From Eurosta solidaginis (lineage: Eukaryota; Arthropoda; Insecta; Diptera; Tephritidae), in NCBI RefSeq assembly GCF_040869045.1, contig NC_090319.1, positions 264,446,897-264,510,896 of the forward strand: a DNA stretch of 64,000 nt, written 5' to 3'. The position numbers and the translations under genes were made by a program. Below, piece by piece: positions 43,304 through 54,038 of this stretch; position 1 is the stretch's first letter; every line of letters begins with the position of its first letter. Under the pieces are notes generated by a model. The model searched no databases. It was not told the DNA's origin and saw only the letters and a list, made by a program, of their open reading frames with translations.

Positions 43304-43841
43304 ACAAACAGAGCATTAACTGGCATTAACTGTCTATGCCCGAAAGGTACGCATGTGTGTTGTACTTAAAATACAATGAGCTAATATGCTGCTTTGGTTC
43401 TGATGAGTTAAAGTTGATGCTGGTTTTGGCATTGTCAGGGTATGACATTGGTTTTTAAAACTTTTACCTTTAAATGAGTTGGGATGACTTTTAGGAGTTG
43501 ATCAAACAAAAAAACTTAAAGGTTGTAGTAAAGGGTGTGGCATTGAGTTAATAAGATCAGTATGGGTAAGAAAACAATTTTGTGTCTTGGTATTTAAGTG
43601 GGCGAGGTTGAAGGCATGATTGAATTCTAACCTGATTTTCGTTTTAGTTATTGCGTGTAAAAAATTTGACTCTAACAATAAATAAAAAACATTCTCGCAA
43701 AAATATAAGTAATTTATTTAATTAGAAAATATTTTTAGTTTGTATTTATTGAGCGAGACTGGCTCATGTTGCTCAATACAATTTGTTTCTGTTATTGATA
43801 TTAGAGAAAAATTACAAAATTTGCACGCGGCATGGTTTTTA
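43304..43841. other. Spacer
   Basis: No gene recognised. A direct GCATTAACTG/GGCATTAACTG repeat lies near 43312-43331. Confidence 0.3.
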
Positions 43842-44182
43842 GGGCGGTCTCTGTGGTGCGGTGGTAGCGTGCTCCGCCTACCACACCGAGAGTCCTGGGT
43901 TCAACACCCGGGCAAAGAACATCAAATATGTAAAAGCAAGTTTTTCTAATTAGAAAAACCAGTTTTTCAGATTGGGGTCGAACCTTGGAAGTGATTTGGC
44001 ATACACTCCGAGGAGTATATTTTTTACATGAAAAAGTTCTCAGTGGAAATTGATCTGCCTTGCAAATACCGTTCGAAGTCGGCATAAAACATGTAAGTCC
44101 TATCCTACCAATTTGCAGTGAAGATTAAAAAGGGCACGACGCAAGTTTTAAGAGAACTGCGGCCTTAATCTCCTCGAAGGTA
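43842..44182 (+). mobile_element. tRNA-headed SINE, near full length
   Basis: Head GGCGGTCTCTGTGGTGCGGT, GGTAGCGTGCTCCGCCTACC and B-box-like GGTTCAACACC. Body landmarks AACATCAAATATG, CTAATTAGAAAAACC, AGTTCTCAGTGGAAATTGAT, AAGTCGGCATAAAACATGTA and GGCACGACGCAAG. Same family as 10083 and 46371. Confidence 0.85.
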
Positions 44183-45029
44183 AGCCACATCAAGTACTTA
44201 TTTATGTATGGTTACAAGGACATGCTTCTGAAGTAAACTTCTTCATCAGCTAGAGCCTAAAAATATTCCTCTGAAATTCTATTAAAATCATGGAGTATTA
44301 TTGTACTAAATTGTGTATAAATACAGCAACAAAAAAGGCAATACATAGGGAAAACTAACAATGCGTGCAGCGGGGCATTCAGGTCTGAGTGGATAGTGGC
44401 ATCTGCCTTTCATAAATGAATTGGACGATTTACAGCGCGGCCGTATGTTTTAGTATATGAATGGGGTGGGAGTGGTGATACTACTGAAATCGGCATTACA
44501 AGCAACATGAAAAAATGTGCTCTAAACTTTCCTCACACACCCTGTATTATGGCACCAAACAAATACCATTGGGGTCTTATGTATCATTTACACTCTGCGT
44601 AAAATTCGCATAGCAGTCAATTTACCAAGAATGGCAAATCTTTTTTTTGTATTATTTTTACTTAATTTTGTTTATGTTCTCTACCTGAAATGTGTATGAA
44701 AAACGCATAAACGAAAATGAGGAGGAACATAATATAATAATCAGTAACTTTGTTGGTGGTTGCTGTCGATCCGAAGCATTAGAGCCGAAAGCGAGTTGTA
44801 ATGGTTAAGGAAATTGGTTTGAGTTAATTCTGTTTCAAAAAAAAAAAAAAAAATCAGCTTGTGTTTCATTTAACATTTTTTCTTTATTTCATGAACATTA
44901 TTGTATTAATTTATATATTCGATTATTTATTTGTATATATTTAAATTAAATATATTTTGAATTTTTTTTTATGCATAATGTAACGAATCTCAAAAAATTC
45001 TCGATAATTTTTAGCCTTCTCTTATCGTT
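44183..45029. other. Spacer with a dispersed repeat and A tract
   Basis: 44280-44400 shares CAACAAAAAAGGCAATAC and GCGTGCAGCGGGGCATT with 56790-56945, marking another repeat family. A homopolymer of A lies near 44838-44853. Confidence 0.4.
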
Positions 45030-45475
45030 CGAATCACTGAACTGTCGAATCACTGAACTGTCGAAACTCAAATGTTGTGTATGCGAAATTCTCTTTATTT
45101 ACAGCACTAATATAGTAGTAAAATTTTGCAATTGAAATTATGGGCGTGCTTCACTTACAACGTGTTAAAAACTGAATATTTGTTTCCCAAGCCGCACTGC
45201 TTTTTAATTCTAAATTGCGTGGTTCGCCTTTTGCTCTCAATATCTACACTTTTCGGAAACAGCCATATCGATTAGTAGCTTAATTATTTCTCTCCTATAT
45301 CTGCATCTCATACCGTCGTCCGCGCTCTTTGTTGCTGTGTACATGTGTGTAATATCGTACAAGTGCTGCCTTATCTGTTCACATTGTGTACCGGTATAGT
45401 AATGTTTCGGAATTGCTAATATTCGCCACAATATATCATGAACTGTGATGTCCATAGATAGCCCGGTGATATGAA
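45030..45475. repeat. LTR-like dispersed repeat, copy 1
   Basis: Aligned with 55000-55430 through TTTACAGCACTA.T.TAGTAGTA, GCGTGCTTCACTTACAACG, AAGCCGCACTG.TTTT, ATTCGCCACAATATAT and GTCCATAGA. Size, spacing and lack of coding suggest solo LTR copies, but canonical ends were not identified. Confidence 0.4.
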
Positions 45476-46179
45476 GATATAGTTTAACATTTTTTAGAAA
45501 ATATATTCACATTGATTACAGTCAATTTATGGAATGAGTTTGGCCAAGTAAGGAAATCTTTGGCAGGAAGTGTGTAATTGCATTACTGTTTACAACTTTG
45601 AAGGTGGATTATCTCAAAAAGAGTGCAGAAAATCGCCCAACTAGCACAAGAAGACGAATCATCCTCCAGCGAAACAATACTAGCTTTCAAAACTCCGGGA
45701 AACGTAATTTATAATCTTAAATTTGATTTTCGAGAATACGTAGTAGTACTTTCAAAAGATGTATTCGAGCTTAATCATTTATTCTTTATACAACAATGTG
45801 TTGTGTTAATATGTTCTCGCTGATCGTGTATTTGAACGTTTGCTTCTCAGCGAACAAACATACAAGCTGCGTTTTACTTGAAAAATATTATTTTTGTTTA
45901 AACCAATTTGATTGTTTTAAAAAAGAATTAGCTATTTTGTATGCATAACTAAAGCAAATATTTTAAAATTTAATTGCAAATAAGAAATATTAAATAATAA
46001 AGTGATTCGCTTTTGATTCAAGGCTGTGTAAAAAACATAAGTTTTATGATTTTCACCACATTGTGGAAATTTGTCACGCCCATTTTTTAGATTAATTCTT
46101 ATTATATCTCACACAGCTAAACTTTAAAAGATAAAAATTCTATTTCTAAATAGAGCTTGCTGTGCGAGTTATTACGTTA
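45476..46179. other. Spacer with a 66-codon frame
   Basis: The frame at 45623-45823 begins MQKIAQLAQEDESSSSETIL and includes IYNLKFDFREYVVVLSKDVF, which looks somewhat protein-like. It lies beside the LTR-like repeat and may be an element remnant. No motif allows naming. Confidence 0.2.
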
Positions 46180-46370
46180 GGTACGTACTTGGCGTTTTTT
46201 ATTTGATAGTGTGACGAGAGTGACAATCACAACAGCAATATAAGTAGATGAGCCAGGCAACTAATCGAGACAGCTGTTTGCGTAAAGTCTGACCCTGGAA
46301 TAAATAGGCGAACGCGGCTACTGAGAGTATAAAAGCGGCACTAGTTATTTAGTTTGATTTTAACACCTTA
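46180..46370 (+). promoter_or_regulatory. TATA-box promoter region, probably of an LTR
   Basis: TATAAAAG at 46328-46335 lies within GAGAGTATAAAAGCGGCACT, preceded by GACCCTGGAATAAATAGGCG. The compact TATA, ~40 bases before a T-rich region, is what an LTR U3/R border shows. The SINE at 46371 truncates it. Confidence 0.35.
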
Positions 46371-46688
46371 TCCGCCTACCACACCGAAGATCCTGGGTTC
46401 ACGCTCCGGACAAAGCAACATCAAAATTTTAGAAACAAGTTTTTTCAATTAGGAGAAAGTTTTTCTAAGCGGCAGTGTTTGGCAACAACTCCGAGTGTTT
46501 TTCTGCCATGAAAAGCTCTCAGTGAAAACTCATCTGCCATGCAGATGCCGTTCGGAGTCGGCATAAAATAAGTAGGTCCCGTCCAGCCCCTTTGTAGGAA
46601 AAATTAAAATAAACATGACGCAAATTAGAAAGAAGCTCGGCCTAAAATATCTTCGGAATTTTCGTACCTTACATTTATTTTTTTATAA
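46371..46688 (+). mobile_element. tRNA-headed SINE lacking its first ~28 bases
   Basis: Starts inside the head at TCCGCCTACCACACCGAAGA, then GGTTCACGCTCC (worn B-box). The body GAAAAGCTCTCAGTGAAAAC, GCCGTTCGGAGTCGGCATAA and AGAAGCTCGGCCTAAAATAT is the best preserved of the family here. The A-box is missing, so it could not be transcribed from its own promoter. Confidence 0.8.
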
Positions 46689-47028
46689 GTGAAGTATACA
46701 TTGTGAAGTTCTGCCACCATAGTAGTTCTGTAAACCAAAACCGCAGTTATTCACCATACTAAACTTATCTCCTCTATAGCCTACATTTACTATACTGAAT
46801 TTACAGAGTTCAAAAATTCTTTTTAAATTTTCTCCATTAAATACCCATTTCCCACCTCTACAAATCATAGACTTCTTCTCATCAGCAAACAAAAAACATT
46901 CATAATTTATTTACCCCTTAAAAGTGTAAAAGAATCCAATAAACGTGTTGTCCATTATTTGATTATGTCTAAAACAATTACACGCCGCCACTTAGCCACA
47001 ATTTCTATGTACACACAGTATTCCCTCG
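46689..47028. other. AT-rich spacer
   Basis: No supported feature. Confidence 0.3.
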
Positions 47029-47091
47029 ATGAGCGACAGCTTCGAAGTTGATTTTGAGCGCGCAACCTCGCCACTCACTAGAGAGTCATAA
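47029..47091 (+). CDS. Possible terminal exon or 20-codon ORF
   Basis: ATG opens MSDSFEVDFERATSPLTRES, then TAA. The frame is open upstream to the acceptor-like CGCCGCCACTTAG at 46995, so it could be a terminal exon. Codons are balanced and GC-rich. On the minus strand a GTGAGTGG donor lies in the same place, so strand is uncertain. Confidence 0.2.
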   Translation: MSDSFEVDFERATSPLTRES

Positions 47092-47555
47092 AAATTAGAA
47101 AATTTGATTATTTAAAATGGTGAATGGCCTGCTGGTAGGATGTCAAAAATTTGCATATAAACCACTGTTCACTGTTATTTAACACCCAAGAAGAAAAAGG
47201 GCAATTTAAAGAAGAAGTCGAGCAAAGCACAGAGCAAAAATTTATATACGAAAAATTTCATTAGCAAAACCAACCCTCTCAATGACTTTTGATTCGGCTC
47301 TATATGTTTGTTAATGTGCGTGGAAAGTTGCAGCACAGTTGCGCACTTAAATGAGTTTATTACATTTTGACTGGCATATTTTGTGGAGGATGCAACAAGA
47401 ATAACAACAACAAATAGGACTCATATTAAAAAAAAATTTGTTACAAAAGTTAACAAAGTTTCTTATTTTTCAACGGCACTAACATACTATAAAAAGTAAT
47501 AAAAGGGGTGAATACTAAATTACCATACCCATCCAATGAAATTCATAATATGCTA
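47092..47555. other. AT-rich spacer
   Basis: Nothing recognised. Confidence 0.3.
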
Positions 47556-48276
47556 CACAGAAAAAAATGTGGATGTCAAAACCACACTTTATGCTGTTGT
47601 TCTATATAAAAACCAAAATAGTGTGTATTTCATATCCAAGAAGTGCTAATCTAAAAATATAATTTAAATAATAATAATATAAACAAGTAAGGAAGGCTAA
47701 GTTCGGGTGTAACCGAACATTACATACTCAGTTGAGAGCTATGGAGACAAAATAAGGGAAAATCACCATGTAGGAAAATGAACCTAGGGTAACCCTGGAA
47801 TGTGTTTGTATGGCATGTGTATCAAATGGAAGGTACTAAAGAGTATTTTAATAGAGAGTGGGTACTAGTTCTATAGGTGAACGCCATTTAGGGATATCGC
47901 CATAAAGGTGGACCAGGGCTGACCCTAGAATTTGTTTGTACGATATGGGTATCAAATGAAAGGTTTTAATGAATGAGCTCTGCTCAACTGAGTATAAAAA
48001 AAAATTGGATTATGCTTCGGCCGTGACTTGAACCCAGGAAGGTCGATATGAAAGGCGGATCACGCTACTACTGTTCACAGCTGCCATTACTCAATAAAAA
48101 TAGCAACAGCGTTGACTACAAAATTAGTTTTAATATCACTCCGAAGAGTGTAATACTGTAAAGTTACATCAAACTTTTTCCAATTGCACGATTTTGGAGC
48201 TAAATTTGAAAGTATACCAAAATTAGTTTTGATATTACACCGAAAAGTGTACACACTGTACACATTTTTTTGTGTG
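47556..48276. mobile_element. CACACAAAAAA MITE carrying a SINE head, copy 2, split
   Basis: The ends CACAGAAAAAAATGTGGATG and CACATTTTTTTGTGTG are flanked by TA (47554 and 48277). It aligns with 24907-25306 on both sides of the insert at 47684. The SINE-head-like segment on the minus strand (48010-48090: CTGGGTTCAAGTCACGG, AGTAGCGTGATCCGCC) occupies the same relative position as in copy 1. Confidence 0.7.
47684..48000 (+). mobile_element. Short GTTCGGGTGTAACCGAAC repeat, copy E, nested
   Basis: CAAGTAAGGAAGGCTAAGTT, CGGGTGTAACCGAACATTAC, then CATACTCAGTTGAGAGC. Ends GCTCAACTGAGTATAAAA. Its inverted subterminal pair is TACTCAGTTGAG/CTCAACTGAGTA, different from copies A, C and D. The interior has ACCCTAGAATTTG…ATGGGTATCAAATGAAAG, shared with the Helitron modules at 32750-33200. 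Confidence 0.7.
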
Positions 48277-48727
48277 TAGCTTTGAAAGCTATGTTTTCTA
48301 GTAAGTTTTCCAAAGCAAGTTGTTGGTAAACAACCCATCGGCTTAGATTTGAAAATTTAATTTTTAGAAAATTTGCATTTGATGGCGTTGGCCGTATTGT
48401 TGTTGCTATCTGTTATTTGAATACGTAGACACACAATGCTTAAGAGTTGCTCATCTGCGCTAAATTAGATAATGTTTAAATTGGATTTAAAACACGCACT
48501 TTGCGGGTTTCAAGACCACAATCCGCCCATTTACAATTGTAAAGCAGATGATGGTCTTTTTTCCCCGTTGCAATTGGAAGCTTTATTTTGCATAAACTTG
48601 CACGTTTTTTTTACCTTTTGTATTAAGCATATACATATTTAACGAATAATATTTCTTGCAGCCATAAAGGTGGTAAATAGCAAAGCCAATAAAGCGCCAT
48701 ATGCCTTCATATCAGTACATATAAGTA
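48277..48727. other. Spacer
   Basis: No feature supported. Confidence 0.3.
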
Positions 48728-49130
48728 CAGCAGCAGGAAGAATAGCAGTGGCATTATATTTTTCAAATTTCGTCAATTAAATTTTTTTTCATATATTTTA
48801 AGAAAAATTTGTTTAAAGTTTGTATATGAAATAGTGTAAGCCAGTCTCGAAAATATTTTTGAAAAACTTCGAAAATATGACATAAAAAAAATTTAAAAAT
48901 CAGTGGGATTTTTGATAGACCTCTAACTTGTACTTTCTTAGACTAAAATTGATTGGGCTACAAAAGTGCATATTTAAAAAGAAATTCGAAGAACTCCAAA
49001 TAAAAAATTCGAAATTTTCATAAAAATGTTCATAAAAAGTTCTTTCTTTTTAATATCGAAAATAAACTAGGAGCGTCTAATTAACAAAATTTGATAAAAT
49101 ATACCACCGCCAATTTTCTGCTCGCCGCTG
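48728..49130. mobile_element. CAGCAGCG MITE, short complete copy
   Basis: CAGCAGCAGGAAGAATAGCA to CTGCTCGCCGCTG, flanked by TA (48726 and 49131). 403 bp, an internally deleted form of the ~600-bp copies. Confidence 0.75.
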
Positions 49131-49640
49131 TATATGCAAGTTTACATATACGTGTGTGTTTGATGCACGTGATTTGTGGATTTCATGTTGAAGTGAGATT
49201 GACACGTAGAAAAATCAAATCATTGAAAATGTTGCACATTTGCATACCTAAGCATAAAATGTGTTGCTGCAATGCTACAAAAAAGTGTTGATGGTAGGAA
49301 AGGACGTACTTGTAAAGCATTTGTACCAACGGGCAAGTATATTTATCATCAAGTATTGGTATTTGGGACACAAACAGCATTTCTAAGGTATCAAATAAAG
49401 GCTTGTGCTTATTAAGTACTTGACAGTGCTATTATTGATATCTAAATAGCATCTCGGGGGTGGAGCAAATAGGGGGAAAATTGCCGAGATTGAGAGTATG
49501 TAATAAAAGAAATTATAAAATAAATTGACTTAAGATTTAAGCAATGAGTAACGGGGACAAGCGCCATTTTATGGTGGAGGTGGGGCGCTTAAAATGTTTT
49601 AAAAGATTTTTTTCCTTTATAGCTTTTATTTCGTTATATA
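49131..49640. other. Spacer
   Basis: No feature supported. Confidence 0.3.
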
Positions 49641-50206
49641 CAGCAGCGAACAGAAAAATAGCAGTGGCAATTTTACGCATGATTCGTCAATTGAATCTTT
49701 CCTTTTTGTTTTCGATATTTTAAGCAAACACTTCTTTGAAGCTTGCAACAAAAACTATGTAAAAAAATGTCAGAAATGTTTCCTAAAAAATTCGTGAAAA
49801 TTTTACCAAAACTTCGAATTTTTTATTTTGAGTTCTCTAAATTTTTTTCAATATGCAGTTTTGCATTTCAATCAATTTTAGTCTAGCAAAGTGAAAGGTA
49901 TAAGTATCTAAATACTAGCACTGATTTTGAAAAATTTAAAAATCTACACTCCATCGGTAGAAAATATAAAAAAATCAATGCGATTTTTTTACTTTGTTAG
50001 AGAACGTAATTTTAAAGTTCGTAATTTTCGGAAAATTTTTTTAGTCGTATTTTCGATTTTCTTTGAAAACATTTTTGACATTGCGTTTCACAGTCCTAAT
50101 TAGAAAATTGATGGAAGTTTTTTCATAAGATATCGAAAAATGCGAAGAAGCATTTTATTGAAGAAATTTGATAAAAATTGCTACTGTCATTTTTCTGTTC
50201 GCTGCT
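49641..50206. mobile_element. CAGCAGCG MITE, best-preserved left end
   Basis: CAGCAGCGAACAGAAAAATA after TATATA on the left, and TCATTTTTCTGTTCGCTGCT on the right. Long inverted repeats include TTTTAC.CATGATTCGTCAAT against TTGAAGAAATTTGATAAAAA. 566 bp, non-coding. Confidence 0.75.
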
Positions 50207-51698
50207 TTAAACATATGAATATTTGAAAACATAATTATTTGTGATTCTTTAATTTAAAAAAACTGCAGCTAAAAGTTTCAATGTCGACGGTTTTGTTGAA
50301 AGTCACAATATTTTGCTTGTCTGTTCAAAAACCAACCCATCTCAGAATTCAACTGAAGAGCGACTTATCTCAAAATTTATTGCAAAACGCCACATTCCAT
50401 CAACTCTTTTCTAAATTCAAAACTTAGTATATTTATATTGAGATACAAAGTTGTTCACACGAATAAAGTATGAGCGCTCAGAGATAGAAGATAAGCCGTT
50501 TTTGCAAAACAATCTCAGATAGCGCGTTTCTCAAACAAATTATGAAATCGGGCGGTTTCTAAAATTGTGCTGAGCCAATGCGATTTCGAAACAGTAGCCG
50601 CGTTATTGTAATACATCATTTAGTGTTCGATATATAGATCCAAGGCGAATCTATACAAGGTGATGGCGAAGTGAATTAAACCGGAAAAAATGTGCAGAAA
50701 ATGTCAAGTCAAAAAAAGAAGCATTGATTTCCATTAATGACATCTTGTTTTGCTAAGGCGTTGTATGGAAAACATAAAGAATCATCTGATGGGAAAACAA
50801 CACCTTGTACTGAGTTCGGCTTTCATATATCACACAAAATTATTTTCAATAAAATTTCTTCTTCTTCTTTCTTAAAAGTCTGACATTTGTTTTTCATAAC
50901 TTGTTTTATTCAACTTTTTGTTATTTATAAAATATTCAACGTGCTGTTATTTGGTTTTATTTTTTCTTTCCTCAAATAACCACATACAAATTACCCATAC
51001 GGCACCAGGCATCTTCAATCGGCAACTAACAATAACTACATAGCTACGGCCTTTGTATGGCAGCTAAGTTGTAGAAGCCAAATATAGAATTCTTTTCGGG
51101 TTTTCTCCGCACTTCATTTGCGATTAGATATGCACATTAGCGTTGTTATTTAATTTTGTTTTTAATGAATCTTTTTTTTTTTTTTTGTTTTGTCGATCTT
51201 TTTGGATATTTGTTTTGTTGTTGCCTGTGTCGTTCGTTAACTAGGCAATAGCTGATCATCATCAACGTGGAGCTTCTTATGTGTGTGTGTTTGGAACCGT
51301 AAAGATAAAATGATACAGTAAGTAGCTCGCCGGCATATATGCTTAAGTTAATGCCTTCGTTGTTGTTGTTTTTATATCGTTCGTTTTGCTGTTGTTGTTG
51401 CCATTATTCTGAAGATTTTGTTTTAGTTACGGCTAATGTTGTTGCATTTTTGTTCTCATTATTTATTTGTGTTCATGTTCTTGTTATTGTTATTTTTGCT
51501 TCTGTAGCTGTTGTGCTTACTTTCGAATTATTTGGTTTACGTAATCTCATTCGCCACTTTTTGAGTTTTGTCTAAATTTTTTCCTACATTTTTTTGAATA
51601 TCAAAACTTTTGAGGAAAGCACAGCGTATTTCATACTGCCGCATTCGAACTATACCAGTCATGTATTGGTGGTAACACAAAAGTATTTGAGGGATGTC
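50207..51698. other. Spacer with further repeat traces
   Basis: ATCCAAGGCGAATCTATACA, followed by AGGTGATGGCGAAGTG, at 50637-50675 is probably part of another dispersed element. T and GTTGTTGTT low-complexity lies at 51172-51400. No gene. Confidence 0.3.
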
Positions 51699-52560
51699 CA
51701 GTGGCCGATCTAGGTTTTGGTGCTGGGGGGGCGGGCTTGAAATTTTTTCACTTTCAAATTTAGTCCCTAGCCCTTTTTTTGCCCTCTTTAAAATGTTTGC
51801 CCCTTTTTGGCTCCAAATCTATTTGGGCTACTCGGATTGTAAAATTTGTAATGTATGTATCAAATGACATAGAAATTTTATTTTATTTTTTTCGTTATGA
51901 TGATGTGGCAGCTTGGCAATCAGCTGATAATAAAACATTAATCGATTATCAAGTGTCATCACTTACACAACGTAGAAATTAAAAGGTAAGGAAATATTTT
52001 GCATACAACGCCACAAAATAATTTGTGTATCAGATATTTAATAAAAAAGCAAGTGCCAGCAACGGCAGAAAACTTCGAAAATGAAGAAAGCGATGAAAGT
52101 GATGAAATCTCGTTTCGATAACAAGACGAGCCATATGTGTTTCTTATATTTGGCGGAACTATGTAATTACTGCTTACTTAACATATTTTTATTATTAAAA
52201 AATATAAATAGAATTATAACAAGTAAGGACGGGGCTGACAATATGCTGTTAAGTTTTTAACGAGTAGATCCCTCTATGCCACTTATTTCATCTTTCAGAG
52301 CTTCCTAACCATAAGAAAGTGAGTTTAATTCAATTTCTGTAAAAAATTCGAGATGCATTCGGTAAAAATATTCACAGTAGACAATTTTTGGCATACAAAA
52401 TTTAAAACCATACCGTGTGTCCTCAGTATGCCGTTACGTGGAAAATGCATGTAACTCGCACGTATGATACCTCGACCTTGCACGTAATGACTTAGTTCGA
52501 ACGGAGGGGGGGCTTTGGTCCCCATAGCCCCCCCCCCCCCCTCCCCTAGATGCACCACTG
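51699..52560. mobile_element. hAT-type element with perfect 8-bp target duplication
   Basis: The left end CAGTGGCCGATCTAGGTTTT and the right end read inward, CAGTGGTGCATCTAGGGGAG, are inverted. GGGATGTC flanks both sides exactly (51691-51698 and 52561-52568). G-rich and C-rich subterminal tracts include 14 C at 52528. The interior has no full transposase; the frame at 51779-51982 and an acidic stretch near 52075 (ENFENEESDESDEISF) may be remnants. 862 bp. Confidence 0.8.
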
Positions 52561-52609
52561 GGGATGTCTCGAAGTCTTACTTTATAGCATAGCTCTTCAA
52601 AACATTGAC

Positions 52610-52730
52610 TATGTTAGTAAGAGTATTATGATCGTAGTGGTAGTGGCTTAGTCGTTGATCAACGAGCAATAAACTAAGACGAACGCACGCATTGTTTGCA
52701 TTAAGACTATATATGAGCTTTAAATTAAAC
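52610..52730 (-). mobile_element. Fragment of the CAGTGGTCACC MITE family
   Basis: Minus strand carries TTTATTGCTCGTTGATCAAC, GACTAAGCCACTACCACTAC and GATCATAATACTCTTAC, matching 34120 and 36550. The ends are lost. Confidence 0.4.
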
Positions 52731-53439
52731 GAAGCAGTTTAGTCCTTCTCCCATTATTCTATTTCTTTAAAGAAGAGAATATTTTTGAAAGAAAAATTTG
52801 GCTCAGTGGAAGATCACTCCATTTCAGTTTCCGGTTGGAAATTTACGCACTATCTCGCCTAAATTTTTTCGAATTACCGTAGATATGGTTTATATTTGAA
52901 GAAAAATCTTAGAGATATGGCGTTCTTTACACAAATTTTGGAGGAGGACCTTTCTCAATAATTTGGGGATCTTCGACTCAAAGTTAGTTCTGAAGATAAT
53001 TTTTATATTTATAAATGGTATACAAAAAAGGTCTGTATAATATAATATTTTACATGCACACTTTTGACAGCATTGCTGATAGAAGTCGAACATCGAACTG
53101 TGACGAAAACCCGTTTATACCCATATTTCAGTGTGTGCTTATACTTTGGTATATATATCTTATGGCTCACATCGCATCACTTTGTTTGCTGCTTCTTCAT
53201 TTGTATATGCTGTGGCTTACATTAAAAACAGTCTTGTATATTTATATACATCTAAATATCTATGTCTATAGCACTTTAAAGTAGCTACCCACCAAAAAAA
53301 GTACATCTCAAATAAAGCTGTTTTTTAATGCTTGTAAGTTGAGGACTGAAATTTTTAAGGTACTGAATTATACGCAACATTTCCTGTACAACAAAAATAT
53401 TTATATCTTTCAACAGGCCTTTTTTTAAATATGTGATTA
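52731..53439. other. AT-rich spacer
   Basis: No feature supported. Confidence 0.3.
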
Positions 53440-54038
53440 TCTATATATATAAAAATCTAATTCTGTGTGAGTGTGTGTGTGTGTTCGCTATGGAAAGGTA
53501 TTTCCCACACCTCAATTATCACCAAGTTTCGGCTACAGGTTCCTTCGATTACCACGAAGGTTTTAGGCTAAAAATAATGTCGATATATAAAGGGGGCGTG
53601 GCACCTCCCATACAAATGGAATCATTGATACTGCGTCACTCTGAAATTATACATGCCAGAACATTGAAATTCAGTAAGGGGTCAATTCCTAACATCACCA
53701 AGAAAAAGTTGGGTTAGGAAAAAAGGGGGCGTGGCACCTCCCATACAAATGGAATATATCATACTGCATATCACTGGATGTAGTAATGGTAGGATAACAA
53801 AAATTGGTAAGGAGCTAAATGACGTTGTCCTAACACCTTCAGTAAAATGTGGAATTGGGAAAAAAGGGCGTGGCACCTTCCCTACAAGTGTGATTTTTCA
53901 GAACTATGGCTGGCGTACAAAATTAGGTTATTTTAACACCTAAAGTTTGACTGCATTTTTGAGTTTGGCTGTTATTCCTTTTGGGCGTTTAGTAATTTTC
54001 CGCCGTTAAAAAAATTTGTTAGCTTCAGTCTATCTTCA
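53440..54038 (+). mobile_element. Helitron 5' part with three ~137-bp tandem units
   Basis: Starts TCTATATATATAAAAATCTA after A, then GTTCGCTATGGAAAGGTATT, the same opening as the Helitron at 54039. Tandem units begin AAAGGGGGCGTGGCACCTCC (near 53589 and 53725) and AAAAGGGCGTGGCACCTTCC (near 53861). Open frames here follow the repeats. No CTAG end is seen before the next element. Confidence 0.6.

Noticed and set aside
43801..44085. 94-codon minus-strand frame
   Set aside because: Antisense of a SINE body and tRNA head.
53433..53717. 94-codon frame next to the Helitron
   Set aside because: Spans a Helitron 5' end and tandem GGGCGTGGCACC units, so it is repeat sequence.
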